Positions 1 to 5,985 of a DNA stretch of 6,110 nucleotides are shown here, in pieces. The stretch covers positions 1 through 6,110 of the forward strand of contig CAZYVA010000103.1 of the NCBI GenBank assembly GCA_964650695.1, given 5' to 3'. The notes under the pieces were generated by a model. The model made no database searches. It worked only from the letters and a program-made list of their open reading frames with translations, and was not told the DNA's origin. Numbering within the stretch: position 1 is the stretch's first letter; each line of letters opens with the position of its first letter. The stretch comes from CAZYVA01 sp964650695. GTDB lineage: Bacteria; Bacillota; Clostridia; Lachnospirales; Lachnospiraceae. The position numbers were made by a program, and so were the translations under genes.

Positions 1-1
1 A

Positions 2-823
2 AAGATCCCATTCGGCATATGCCAGATCGGGAAATCGTTCCGCAATGAGATCACGCCGGGCAACTTTACGTTCCGCACCCGTGAGTTTGAGCAGATGGAG
101 ATGGAGTTTTTCTGTGAGCCGGATACGGACCTGGAGTGGTTCGCTTACTGGAAGAAGTTCTGCCTTGACTGGCTGTATACGCTTGGCTTGAAGGATGATG
201 AAGTGCGTTACCGCGACCATGGCAAGGAGGAACTTTCTTTCTACAGCAAGGCAACCACCGATGTGGAGTTCCTTTTCCCGTTTGGGTGGGGCGAGCTTTG
301 GGGCATCGCGGACCGCACCAACTACGATCTGTCCCGGCATATGGAAGTATCCAAGCAGGACCTGACTTACTTTGATGATGAAAAGAATGAAAAGTATGTC
401 CCGTATGTCATCGAGCCGTCGCTTGGCGTGGACCGTATGGTACTGGCTTTCCTCTGCAGCGCGTATGACGAGGAGAATATCGGGACGGAAGAAAAGCCGG
501 ATATGAGGACTGTCCTTCATTTCCACCCGGCGCTGGCCCCGGTCAAGATCGGCGTGCTGCCGCTCTCAAAGAAGCTGAACGGGGGCGCGGGGAAAGTATA
601 CGCGCAGCTTTCGAAAAAATATAACTGCGAATATGACGAGCGGGGGAACATCGGAAGGCGTTACCGCCGCCAGGATGAGATTGGGACGCCGTTCTGCGTG
701 ACTTACGATTTTGACTCTGAGACAGACGGCGCGGTGACGGTCCGCGACCGTGACAGCATGGAGCAGGAAAGAGTGAAGATTGAAGGGCTGGATGCGTACT
801 TTGCAGAAAAATTTGAGTGGTAG
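2..823 (+). CDS. glyQS: Glycyl-tRNA synthetase, single-chain class II type (C-terminal part, 5' truncated by window edge)
   Basis: This enzyme attaches glycine to tRNA(Gly) in the cytoplasm using ATP. The reading frame is open from base 2, so the start lies outside the window; about 273 residues are present, against roughly 460 for the usual homodimeric enzyme. Class II motif 2 is visible at once (FRNEITPG, then FTFRTREFEQMEMEFF, residues about 14-36 of the fragment). Motif 3 follows as YVIEPSLGVDRMVLAFL (fragment residues about 136-152). The C-terminal anticodon-binding domain begins near HPALAPVKIGVLPL and includes GNIGRRYRRQDEIGTPFCVTYD. The protein ends at a TAG (821-823), followed by a hairpin at 836-869. 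The fold matches the alpha2 bacterial/archaeal-type GlyRS and not the alpha2beta2 GlyQ+GlyS form; annotators also use glyS for this gene. No defect is seen in the visible part. Identification is by remembered family motifs and is firm; the N-terminal catalytic motif 1 cannot be checked here. Confidence 0.96.
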   Translation, partial: KIPFGICQIGKSFRNEITPGNFTFRTREFEQMEMEFFCEPDTDLEWFAYWKKFCLDWLYTLGLKDDEVRYRDHGKEELSFYSKATTDVEFLFPFGWGELWGIADRTNYDLSRHMEVSKQDLTYFDDEKNEKYVPYVIEPSLGVDRMVLAFLCSAYDEENIGTEEKPDMRTVLHFHPALAPVKIGVLPLSKKLNGGAGKVYAQLSKKYNCEYDERGNIGRRYRRQDEIGTPFCVTYDFDSETDGAVTVRDRDSMEQERVKIEGLDAYFAEKFEW

Positions 824-835
824 CAGGTAAAAACA

Positions 836-869
836 AAAGGGGTGGACAGGAAAACCTGCCCGTCCCTTT
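836..869 (+). terminator. Candidate intrinsic terminator after glycyl-tRNA synthetase
   Basis: Thirteen bases after the GlyRS stop lies an inverted repeat: left arm 836-850, loop AAAA (851-854), right arm 855-869. Of 15 positions, 14 can pair (12 Watson-Crick, two G-U) with one A-C mismatch. It is preceded by an A-rich stretch (AAAACAAAA) but followed only by CCCTTTATCC, so the U-tract is poor. It sits between a stop codon and a strong new promoter at 899, which is the expected place for a terminator. Termination efficiency is uncertain because of the weak U-tract. Confidence 0.6.
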
Positions 870-898
870 ATCCATTGGGCCGGAAGGGCGGACTGGGA

Positions 899-928
899 TT
901 GACAAAAAACGGTTACTATAGTTATACT
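899..928 (+). promoter_or_regulatory. Sigma-70-type promoter of the M18 aminopeptidase
   Basis: A perfect -35 box TTGACA (899-904) is separated by 18 nt from a -10 box TATACT (923-928, 5/6 match to TATAAT). The predicted transcription start is near 935, giving a leader of about 30 nt that contains the ribosome binding site at 954-960. This placement fixes the translation start at 965, because an earlier GTG at 842 lies upstream of the promoter and inside the terminator hairpin. Seen directly in the sequence; activity is inferred. Confidence 0.8.
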
Positions 929-953
929 AGACATGCATCATCAATGGAGCAGC

Positions 954-960
954 AGGAGGG
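954..960 (+). promoter_or_regulatory. Ribosome binding site deciding the aminopeptidase start
   Basis: AGGAGGG at 954-960 lies four bases before the ATG at 965, a strong Shine-Dalgarno match at short but workable spacing. No comparable site precedes the alternative GTG at 842, so this selects the ATG at 965 as the start. Confidence 0.85.
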
Positions 961-964
961 TAAA

Positions 965-2386
965 ATGGAGAAGAAAAATGTATGGAAGTCTTATACTTCA
1001 GAGCAGCTTAAAGAATTGGAAAAAATCAACCATGATTATATCCGTTGCCTGAACCTTGGGAAAACCGAGCGGGAATGCATCGATGTGGCGGTAGCGTTCC
1101 TTACGAAGGAAGGATATCAGAGCCTGGATATGGTGAAGAAAGAAGGAAAAAAACTGCAGGCAGGGGATAAGGTTTACGCGGTCTGCATGGACAAGATGAT
1201 CGCGGCTTTCCAGATAGGGAGCGGGCCGCTGGAAAAAGGGATGAATATTTTGGGCGCACATATTGATTCCCCCCGGATCGATGTGAAGCAGAACCCTTTG
1301 TACGAGAGCGACGAGATGGCATATCTGGACACGCACTATTATGGAGGCATTAAAAAATACCAGTGGGTGACGATCCCGCTCGCCCTCCATGGTGTAGTCG
1401 CGAAAAAGGACGGAAGCGTCGTATCCGTCAATATTGGGGAGAAAGAGGACGATCCGGTTTTCGCGGTGACGGATCTTTTGGTGCATCTGGCGCAAAAACA
1501 GATGCAGAAAAAGGCGGATGAAGTCGTGGAAGGAGAAAAGCTGGATCTCCTGATTGGAAGCAGGCCGTCCAAGCAGGAGGAAAAGACGCAACAGGAAGAA
1601 AAGACGGCGCAGGAAGAAAAAGAGAAACAGGCGGTGAAAGCAAATATCCTTGCCTTACTGAAAGAATCCTACCATATCGAGGAGGAGGATTTCGTGTCTG
1701 CGGAGCTGGAGATCGTCCCGGCCGGGAAAGCCAGGGACTGTGGGCTTGACCGCAGCATGATCCTGGGGTACGGGCAGGATGACAGGGTTTGCGCGTTCCC
1801 GTCTTTATTTGCGCTTGCGGATGCCAGGAACCAATCGCGTACTTCCTGCTGTATTTTAGTCGATAAAGAAGAGATCGGGAGCGTAGGCGCCACCGGGATG
1901 CACTCGCGCTTTTTTGAAAATATGGTCGCGGAGCTGGTGGCCCTGACGGATGGTGAATCAGAGCTGAAAGTACGCCGCGCCCTGCAGAATTCCAAAATGC
2001 TTTCCTCCGATGTGAGCGCGGCGTATGACCCGATGTTTGCGGAAACATTTGAAAAGAGAAGTTCCGCCTTTTTCGGGAAAGGGTTGGTGTTCAACAAGTT
2101 TACCGGAAGCCGGGGGAAAAACGGCTCCAATGACGCCAATGCGGAGTATCTGGCGCAGATCCGCAAGGCTATGGACGCGCAGGACGTAGCGTATCAGTTT
2201 GCGGAACTGGGAAAAGTGGATATTGGCGGCGGCGGGACGATTGCCTATATTATGGCAAATTATGGCATGGAGGTCATCGACAGCGGCGTGGCCGTACTGT
2301 GCATGCACGCGCCATGGGAAATCGCAAGCAAAGCAGATATTTACGAGGCGTATAAAGGGTACAAGGCGTTTTTGGAGGAGATGTAG
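965..2386 (+). CDS. apeA: M18 family aminopeptidase (family 1, metallo-aminopeptidase)
   Basis: A dinuclear-zinc exopeptidase that removes N-terminal residues from peptides, probably cytoplasmic since no signal peptide or membrane segment is visible. The 473-residue product has normal length for the family. Metal-site motifs are all present: GAHIDSPRID (His99, Asp101), GQDDR (Asp272, probable bridging ligand), DKEEIGS (Glu302 as catalytic base, Glu303 as ligand), SSDVSAAYDP (Asp349) and MHAPWEIASKAD (His448). The ligand roles follow from the known M18 fold. The stretch at residues about 198-225 is a charged Glu/Gln/Lys linker with three copies of a six-residue unit beginning QEEK, longer than I would expect for relatives. 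The start at 965 is chosen for the AGGAGGG site and the promoter at 899-928; a GTG-initiated extension to 842 is rejected. The gene has its own promoter, with GlyRS upstream and ppdK downstream on the same strand. Substrate preference cannot be read from the sequence; the symbol apeA follows naming of related proteins. Confidence 0.95.
   Translation: MEKKNVWKSYTSEQLKELEKINHDYIRCLNLGKTERECIDVAVAFLTKEGYQSLDMVKKEGKKLQAGDKVYAVCMDKMIAAFQIGSGPLEKGMNILGAHIDSPRIDVKQNPLYESDEMAYLDTHYYGGIKKYQWVTIPLALHGVVAKKDGSVVSVNIGEKEDDPVFAVTDLLVHLAQKQMQKKADEVVEGEKLDLLIGSRPSKQEEKTQQEEKTAQEEKEKQAVKANILALLKESYHIEEEDFVSAELEIVPAGKARDCGLDRSMILGYGQDDRVCAFPSLFALADARNQSRTSCCILVDKEEIGSVGATGMHSRFFENMVAELVALTDGESELKVRRALQNSKMLSSDVSAAYDPMFAETFEKRSSAFFGKGLVFNKFTGSRGKNGSNDANAEYLAQIRKAMDAQDVAYQFAELGKVDIGGGGTIAYIMANYGMEVIDSGVAVLCMHAPWEIASKADIYEAYKGYKAFLEEM
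1574..1627 (+). repeat. In-frame 18-nt tandem repeat (three copies) inside the aminopeptidase gene
   Basis: Three consecutive 18-nt units start at 1574, 1592 and 1610, each beginning CAGGA(A/G)GAAAA. They encode QEEKTQ, QEEKTA and QEEKEK (residues 204-221). The period is exactly six codons, so gain or loss of units would keep the frame. The units lie in a predicted surface linker between the substrate-cap region and the DFVSAELEIVPAG segment, well away from the metal ligands. Confidence 0.9.
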
Positions 2387-2454
2387 CCTGTCCTCTCCCG
2401 GACCAGGCCGGCCGCGGACCGTAACATGTTTTTCACAATGGAGCGTGGAACCGC

Positions 2455-2483
2455 TTGACGGATTTTGGCAAAAACAGTACAAT
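2455..2483 (+). promoter_or_regulatory. Sigma-70-type promoter of ppdK
   Basis: TTGACG (2455-2460, 5/6 match) and TACAAT (2478-2483, 5/6 match) are separated by the ideal 17 nt. The predicted transcription start is near 2490, which leaves a leader of roughly 78 nt before the ppdK ATG. The leader contains a modest hairpin (GGAC 2498-2501 with GTCC 2507-2510, extendable by two G-U pairs) of doubtful significance. The stretch 2387-2454 before the promoter shows only a weak bulged hairpin at 2387-2407 with no U-tract, so some read-through from the aminopeptidase is possible. Confidence 0.78.
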
Positions 2484-2550
2484 GAAACAGGTAACTTGGA
2501 CAAGCGGTCCGGAGCTTTTGGGATTGCTGGTTTTCAGGATGAAAAATGTT

Positions 2551-2557
2551 AGGAGGT
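2551..2557 (+). promoter_or_regulatory. Ribosome binding site of ppdK
   Basis: AGGAGGT at 2551-2557 is a perfect anti-16S match. It lies ten bases before the ATG at 2568, slightly long spacing but typical for strongly expressed Firmicute genes. It supports the ATG at 2568, which also gives the expected family N-terminus (MAKWVYLF). Confidence 0.85.
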
Positions 2558-2567
2558 CAAAAACAGT

Positions 2568-5198
2568 ATGGCAAAATGGGTTTATTTGTTTAGCGAAGGG
2601 AATGCAAATATGCGTGAACTTCTCGGCGGAAAAGGCGCGAACCTTGCTGAAATGACAAGCCTTGGGCTGCCGGTCCCGCAGGGCTTTACGATCACGACGG
2701 AAGCCTGCACCCAGTATTATGAAGATGGGCGCGAGATCAACGAGGAGATCCGGGGGCAGATCAACGAAGCGATCGTAAAGATGGAGGAAATCACGGGAAA
2801 GAAATTCGGGGATGCGCAGAATCCGCTGCTGGTTTCTGTGCGCTCCGGCGCAAGGGCTTCCATGCCTGGCATGATGGACACGATTCTAAACCTTGGCTTA
2901 AATGAAACCGTCGTCCATGCGATCGCGGAGAAATCCGGCAATCCCCGCTGGGCCTGGGACTGCTACCGGCGATTTATCCAGATGTACTCCGATGTGGTGA
3001 TGGAAGTCGGGAAGAAATATTTTGAAGAACTGATCGATAAGATGAAAGCGGACCGAGGCGTAAAACAGGATGTGGATCTGACCGCCGGGGATTTAAAAGA
3101 ACTGGCGGGCCAGTTCAAGGAAGAGTACAAGTCAAAGATCGGCAAAGATTTCCCGGATGACGCCAAAGAACAGCTAATGGGGGCTATCAAAGCCGTGTTC
3201 CGTTCCTGGGACAACCCACGCGCAAATGTATACCGCCGCGACAACGATATCCCGTATTCCTGGGGCACCGCGGTAAACGTACAGTCCATGGCTTTTGGAA
3301 ATATGGGCGACGACTGCGGGACGGGCGTTGCGTTTACCCGTGACCCGGCGACCGGTAAAAATGGCTTGTTTGGAGAATTCCTGACCAACGCGCAGGGCGA
3401 AGACGTCGTCGCAGGTGTCCGTACCCCGATGCATATTTCCGAGATGGAACAGAAATTCCCGGAAGCTTTTAAACAGTTTAAAGAGGTTTGCCATACTCTT
3501 GAGACACACTACAGAGATATGCAGGATATGGAGTTTACCGTAGAGCACGGAAAGCTTTTTATGCTGCAGACAAGGAATGGGAAAAGGACTGCGCAGGCCG
3601 CTTTGAAAATCGCGTGCGACCTTGTAGATGAGGGCATGAGGACCGAGGAAGAGGCAGTGGCAATGATTGACCCACGTAACCTGGATACCCTGCTCCACCC
3701 ACAGTTCGACGCGGCTGCGCTGAAAGCCGCAGCGCCGTTAGGCAAAGGGCTTGGCGCGTCGCCGGGGGCTGCCTGCGGAAAAATCGTGTTTACCGCGGAT
3801 GACGCGGCGGCATGGGCTGCGCGGGGGGAGAAAGTGGTCCTTGTGCGCCTGGAGACTTCCCCGGAGGATATCACCGGTATGAAATCCGCGCAAGGCATCC
3901 TGACTGTCCGCGGCGGTATGACCTCCCACGCGGCGGTCGTTGCCCGGGGCATGGGTACGTGTTGTGTATCCGGATGCGGCGATATCGCGATGGATGAGGC
4001 AAATAAGAAATTCACTTTGGCTGGCAAAACGTTCCATGAGGGGGACGCCATCTCCATCGATGGCACGACCGGGAATATTTACGAGGGCATCATCCCGACC
4101 GTGGACGCTACGATTGCCGGTGAGTTCGGCAGGATTATGGCATGGGCGGACAAGTTCCGGACCATGAAGGTACGCACCAACGCGGACACCCCGGCGGATG
4201 CGAAGAAAGCGGTTGAGCTTGGCGCGGAAGGGATCGGCCTTTGCCGTACGGAGCATATGTTTTTTGAGGAAGACAGGATCGCGGCATTCCGTGAGATGAT
4301 CTGTGCGGACACGGCAGAAGAGAGGGAGACTGCGCTGGAGAAGATCCTTCCTTATCAGCAGGGGGATTTTGAAGCGCTCTACGAGGCGCTGGAAGGGAAT
4401 CCGGTTACGATCCGTTTCCTGGATCCGCCGCTTCACGAGTTTGTCCCGACGGAGGAAGAGGATATCCGGAAACTGGCGGATGCACAGGGTAAGACGGTCG
4501 AAGAAATCAAGACGATCATTGATGGCCTGCATGAATTCAACCCGATGATGGGACACCGCGGATGCCGCCTCGCCGTGACCTACCCGGAGATTGCGAGGAT
4601 GCAGACGAAAGCAGTCATCCGCGCGGCGATCAACGTCCAGAACGCACACGCGGACTGGAAGGTCAAACCGGAGATCATGATCCCGCTGGTGGGTGAGGTC
4701 AAAGAGCTGAAGTATGTCAAGAAGACGGTTGTGGAGACCGCAGACGCGGAAATCGCGGCGTCTGGCGTTGCGCTGGAGTATGAAGTCGGTACGATGATCG
4801 AGATCCCAAGGGCTGCCATCACAGCGGATGAGATTGCGAAAGAAGCGGATTTCTTCTGCTTTGGCACAAACGACCTGACGCAGATGACTTTCGGCTTTTC
4901 CCGTGATGATGCCGGAAAGTTCCTGGAAGGATACTATGACGCGAAGATTTATGAGAACGATCCGTTTGCGAAACTTGACCAGGCCGGTGTGGGCAAGCTG
5001 GTAGAGATGGCGGTAAAGCTTGGCAGGCCAGCAAACCCGAAGCTGCATATCGGTGTCTGCGGGGAGCATGGCGGAGACCCAAGCTCCATTGAGTTTTTCA
5101 ATAAGGTTGGGCTGGACTATGTATCCTGCTCGCCGTTCCGCGTGCCGATCGCGAGGCTGGCGGCGGCACAGGCAGCGATCAACAGCAAGGGGAATTAG
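2568..5198 (+). CDS. ppdK: Pyruvate, phosphate dikinase
   Basis: PPDK interconverts pyruvate + ATP + Pi and PEP + AMP + PPi in the cytoplasm. In anaerobic Firmicutes it can replace or supplement pyruvate kinase, linking glycolysis to PPi. The 876-residue product is full length. The N-terminal ATP-grasp domain (about 1-340) shows GGKGANLAEM (Lys22), VRSGARASMPGMMDTI, FGEFLTNAQGEDVVAG and MLQTRNGKRT (Gln334, Arg336). The central swivelling phosphohistidine domain (about 385-510) has GGMTSHAAVVARGMGT with catalytic His454; Thr452 is the position phosphorylated by the plant regulatory protein. The C-terminal PEP/pyruvate barrel carries Arg560, Arg616, Glu745 (MIEIPRAA), Asn768 (FGTNDLTQ) and Cys831 (GVCGEHGG), matching within one position the catalytic residues I recall for the C. 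symbiosum enzyme. The gene has its own promoter at 2455-2483, a strong ribosome binding site, and ends 28 bases before a large inverted repeat. It converges on the ferritin gene. No frameshift or missing residue is seen. Confidence 0.98.
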   Translation: MAKWVYLFSEGNANMRELLGGKGANLAEMTSLGLPVPQGFTITTEACTQYYEDGREINEEIRGQINEAIVKMEEITGKKFGDAQNPLLVSVRSGARASMPGMMDTILNLGLNETVVHAIAEKSGNPRWAWDCYRRFIQMYSDVVMEVGKKYFEELIDKMKADRGVKQDVDLTAGDLKELAGQFKEEYKSKIGKDFPDDAKEQLMGAIKAVFRSWDNPRANVYRRDNDIPYSWGTAVNVQSMAFGNMGDDCGTGVAFTRDPATGKNGLFGEFLTNAQGEDVVAGVRTPMHISEMEQKFPEAFKQFKEVCHTLETHYRDMQDMEFTVEHGKLFMLQTRNGKRTAQAALKIACDLVDEGMRTEEEAVAMIDPRNLDTLLHPQFDAAALKAAAPLGKGLGASPGAACGKIVFTADDAAAWAARGEKVVLVRLETSPEDITGMKSAQGILTVRGGMTSHAAVVARGMGTCCVSGCGDIAMDEANKKFTLAGKTFHEGDAISIDGTTGNIYEGIIPTVDATIAGEFGRIMAWADKFRTMKVRTNADTPADAKKAVELGAEGIGLCRTEHMFFEEDRIAAFREMICADTAEERETALEKILPYQQGDFEALYEALEGNPVTIRFLDPPLHEFVPTEEEDIRKLADAQGKTVEEIKTIIDGLHEFNPMMGHRGCRLAVTYPEIARMQTKAVIRAAINVQNAHADWKVKPEIMIPLVGEVKELKYVKKTVVETADAEIAASGVALEYEVGTMIEIPRAAITADEIAKEADFFCFGTNDLTQMTFGFSRDDAGKFLEGYYDAKIYENDPFAKLDQAGVGKLVEMAVKLGRPANPKLHIGVCGEHGGDPSSIEFFNKVGLDYVSCSPFRVPIARLAAAQAAINSKGN

Positions 5199-5226
5199 AA
5201 CGATCCATTACTTTTCTGTTACGGTA

Positions 5227-5320
5227 CACGGCCCCTCCCCTTACAGCCTCAGACATATGACGCGAAGCGGCATAGAGCCTTCAAAGAAGGCGGTCTGGGA
5301 CTTGTAGGGGAGGGGCCGTG
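5227..5320. terminator. Large inverted repeat between ppdK and ferritin, probable bidirectional terminator enclosing a structured repeat
   Basis: A perfect 15-bp GC-rich inverted repeat (left arm 5227-5241, right arm 5306-5320) begins 28 bases after the ppdK stop. Three further pairs (5243-5245 with 5303-5305) form past one bulged T at 5242. The loop is not simple: it holds the 5237-5299 repeat copy, which folds on its own. Because ppdK and ferritin converge here, the same arms would form in both transcripts. Neither side has a classic U-tract directly after the stem, so Rho-independent action is inferred from position and stem strength only. Confidence 0.55.
5237..5299 (+). repeat. Structured dispersed repeat, copy A (three-way-junction fold)
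   Basis: This 63-nt segment aligns without gaps to 5986-6048, with 54 identical bases. Fold read by eye: closing helix 5248-5254 with 5293-5299 (seven pairs including one G-U); hairpin 1 at 5257-5273, seven opposed positions with one internal A-G mismatch and a GAA loop inside GCGAAGC; hairpin 2 at 5277-5291, six perfect pairs with an AAA loop. The first bases of the segment are part of the left arm of the surrounding inverted repeat. It could be a REP/MITE-like element or a small structured RNA. I do not recognise a named family, and no transposase is nearby. Confidence 0.75.
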
Positions 5321-5353
5321 CATGGTTATATCGGTTTATATCCGTTTTCCGTT

Positions 5354-5866
5354 TTAATCCAGCGTCAATGATGGCGCGGAGTATTTACGGGCCTTCAATT
5401 CGCTGTTCAGCAGGTACAGGCTGCGCGGGTCATCACCGTAAAGCTTCATCTTGGTGATCTGGTCGTCGGAGTTCTTCTCTTCTTCACCCTGTTCCTTGAT
5501 GAACCAGTCCAAAAATTGTGTCGTCCGGTAATCATTGGCAGCGATTGCCGTGGCATAGATATTGTTGATCAGTGAGGTCACATATTTCTCATGCTCCAAA
5601 GCCACCTGCAATGGGCCGATCAAGTCCGTAAAAGTTTTGTCCGGCTTGCCAATGGCAGCCAGGGAAACGGCCACGCTGTTGTTGTGGAGATAGCGGTAGA
5701 AAAGCATGGCGTGATCCATTTCTTCCTTTGCTTGAATTTCGTACCAACTGGCAAAGCCATCCAGGCCCTTGGCGTCATAGTAGTTGGCGATGTCCAGGTA
5801 CAGGTAAGCGGAATACATTTCCTTGTTGATCTGGTCATTCAATAATGTTGAAACCTTTGTATCCAT
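5354..5866 (-). CDS. ftnA: Ferritin (FtnA-like, non-heme iron storage)
   Basis: The 170-residue product oxidises Fe(II) and stores iron as a mineral inside a 24-subunit cytoplasmic shell; the length is typical for bacterial non-heme ferritins. The ferroxidase ligands are complete and each lies one position before the E. coli FtnA residue I recall: Glu16, Tyr23, Glu49 and His52 (KEEMDHA), Glu93 (LEHEK), Gln126 and Glu129 (KEQGEEEK). No central haem-ligating Met typical of bacterioferritin is evident, and it is not a short Dps protein. The start at 5866 is chosen because GGAGG (5875-5879 on this strand) lies eight bases before it; an ATG at 5881 overlaps that site and would add MEDDI. The gene faces ppdK, has its own AT-rich promoter, and is flanked on both sides by copies of the 63-nt structured repeat. 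Iron- or peroxide-dependent control is plausible from the family but not demonstrated. Confidence 0.95.
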   Translation of the reverse strand: MDTKVSTLLNDQINKEMYSAYLYLDIANYYDAKGLDGFASWYEIQAKEEMDHAMLFYRYLHNNSVAVSLAAIGKPDKTFTDLIGPLQVALEHEKYVTSLINNIYATAIAANDYRTTQFLDWFIKEQGEEEKNSDDQITKMKLYGDDPRSLYLLNSELKARKYSAPSLTLD

Positions 5867-5874
5867 GATATCAT

Positions 5875-5879
5875 CCTCC
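5875..5879 (-). promoter_or_regulatory. Ribosome binding site deciding the ferritin start
   Basis: On the minus strand GGAGG is followed after eight bases by the ATG at 5866-5864. The in-frame ATG at 5881 overlaps this Shine-Dalgarno sequence and has no good site of its own, so the shorter protein beginning MDTKVS is preferred. The spacer and start codon together form a perfect 10-bp palindrome, ATGATATCAT (5865-5874). Confidence 0.85.
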
Positions 5880-5895
5880 ATTTTCGTTTTTGTAA

Positions 5896-5913
5896 TATAG
5901 TTTTCTTTCTATA
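5896..5913 (-). promoter_or_regulatory. Possible operator: inverted repeat in the ferritin leader
   Basis: TATAG (5896-5900) and CTATA (5909-5913) form a five-base inverted repeat with an 8-nt spacer. It lies immediately downstream of the predicted ferritin transcription start (near 5914), where a repressor could act. AT-rich palindromes at ferritin genes in Firmicutes are often PerR or Fur sites, but this one does not match the PerR (TTATAATNATTATAA) or Fur consensus well. The assignment is tentative and chance is possible in such AT-rich DNA. Confidence 0.25.
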
Positions 5914-5920
5914 ACTTATC

Positions 5921-5949
5921 ATTCTATTACTCCTTTTTCAAAAATACAA
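5921..5949 (-). promoter_or_regulatory. Probable ferritin promoter with upstream A-tract
   Basis: On the minus strand TAGAAT (5926-5921, 5/6 match to TATAAT) is preceded by a 17-nt spacer and TTGTAT (5949-5944, only 3/6 match to TTGACA). A-rich tracts between about 5951 and 5967 (including eight consecutive A) lie just upstream and could act as an UP element, making up for the weak -35 box. The predicted leader is about 48 nt. Another -10-like TATATT lies nearer the gene but lacks a matching -35. Confidence 0.55.
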
Positions 5950-5985
5950 GTACTTTTCCTTTTTTTTCAGAATATGAGTGGGAAC

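Noticed and set aside
2387..2407. Intrinsic terminator after the aminopeptidase
   Set aside because: Seven pairs with a bulged C and no following U-tract; too weak to call.
2199..2655. Short + strand open frames overlapping the aminopeptidase end and the ppdK start
   Set aside because: They run through the ppdK promoter and ribosome binding site in other frames and show no family resemblance.
3738..5069. Long open frame (443 codons) on the minus strand opposite ppdK
   Set aside because: It is fully antisense to a well-conserved enzyme, has no recognisable motif or ribosome binding site, and is explained by the codon bias of ppdK.
5243..5303. tRNA gene, because the repeat folds like a partial cloverleaf
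   Set aside because: It is too short, with no acceptor stem of seven pairs, no T-loop GTTCRA sequence and no plausible anticodon arm.
5867..5881. Ferritin start at the upstream ATG (5881)
   Set aside because: That ATG overlaps the GGAGG site that serves the ATG at 5866, and the extra MEDDI is just translated Shine-Dalgarno sequence.
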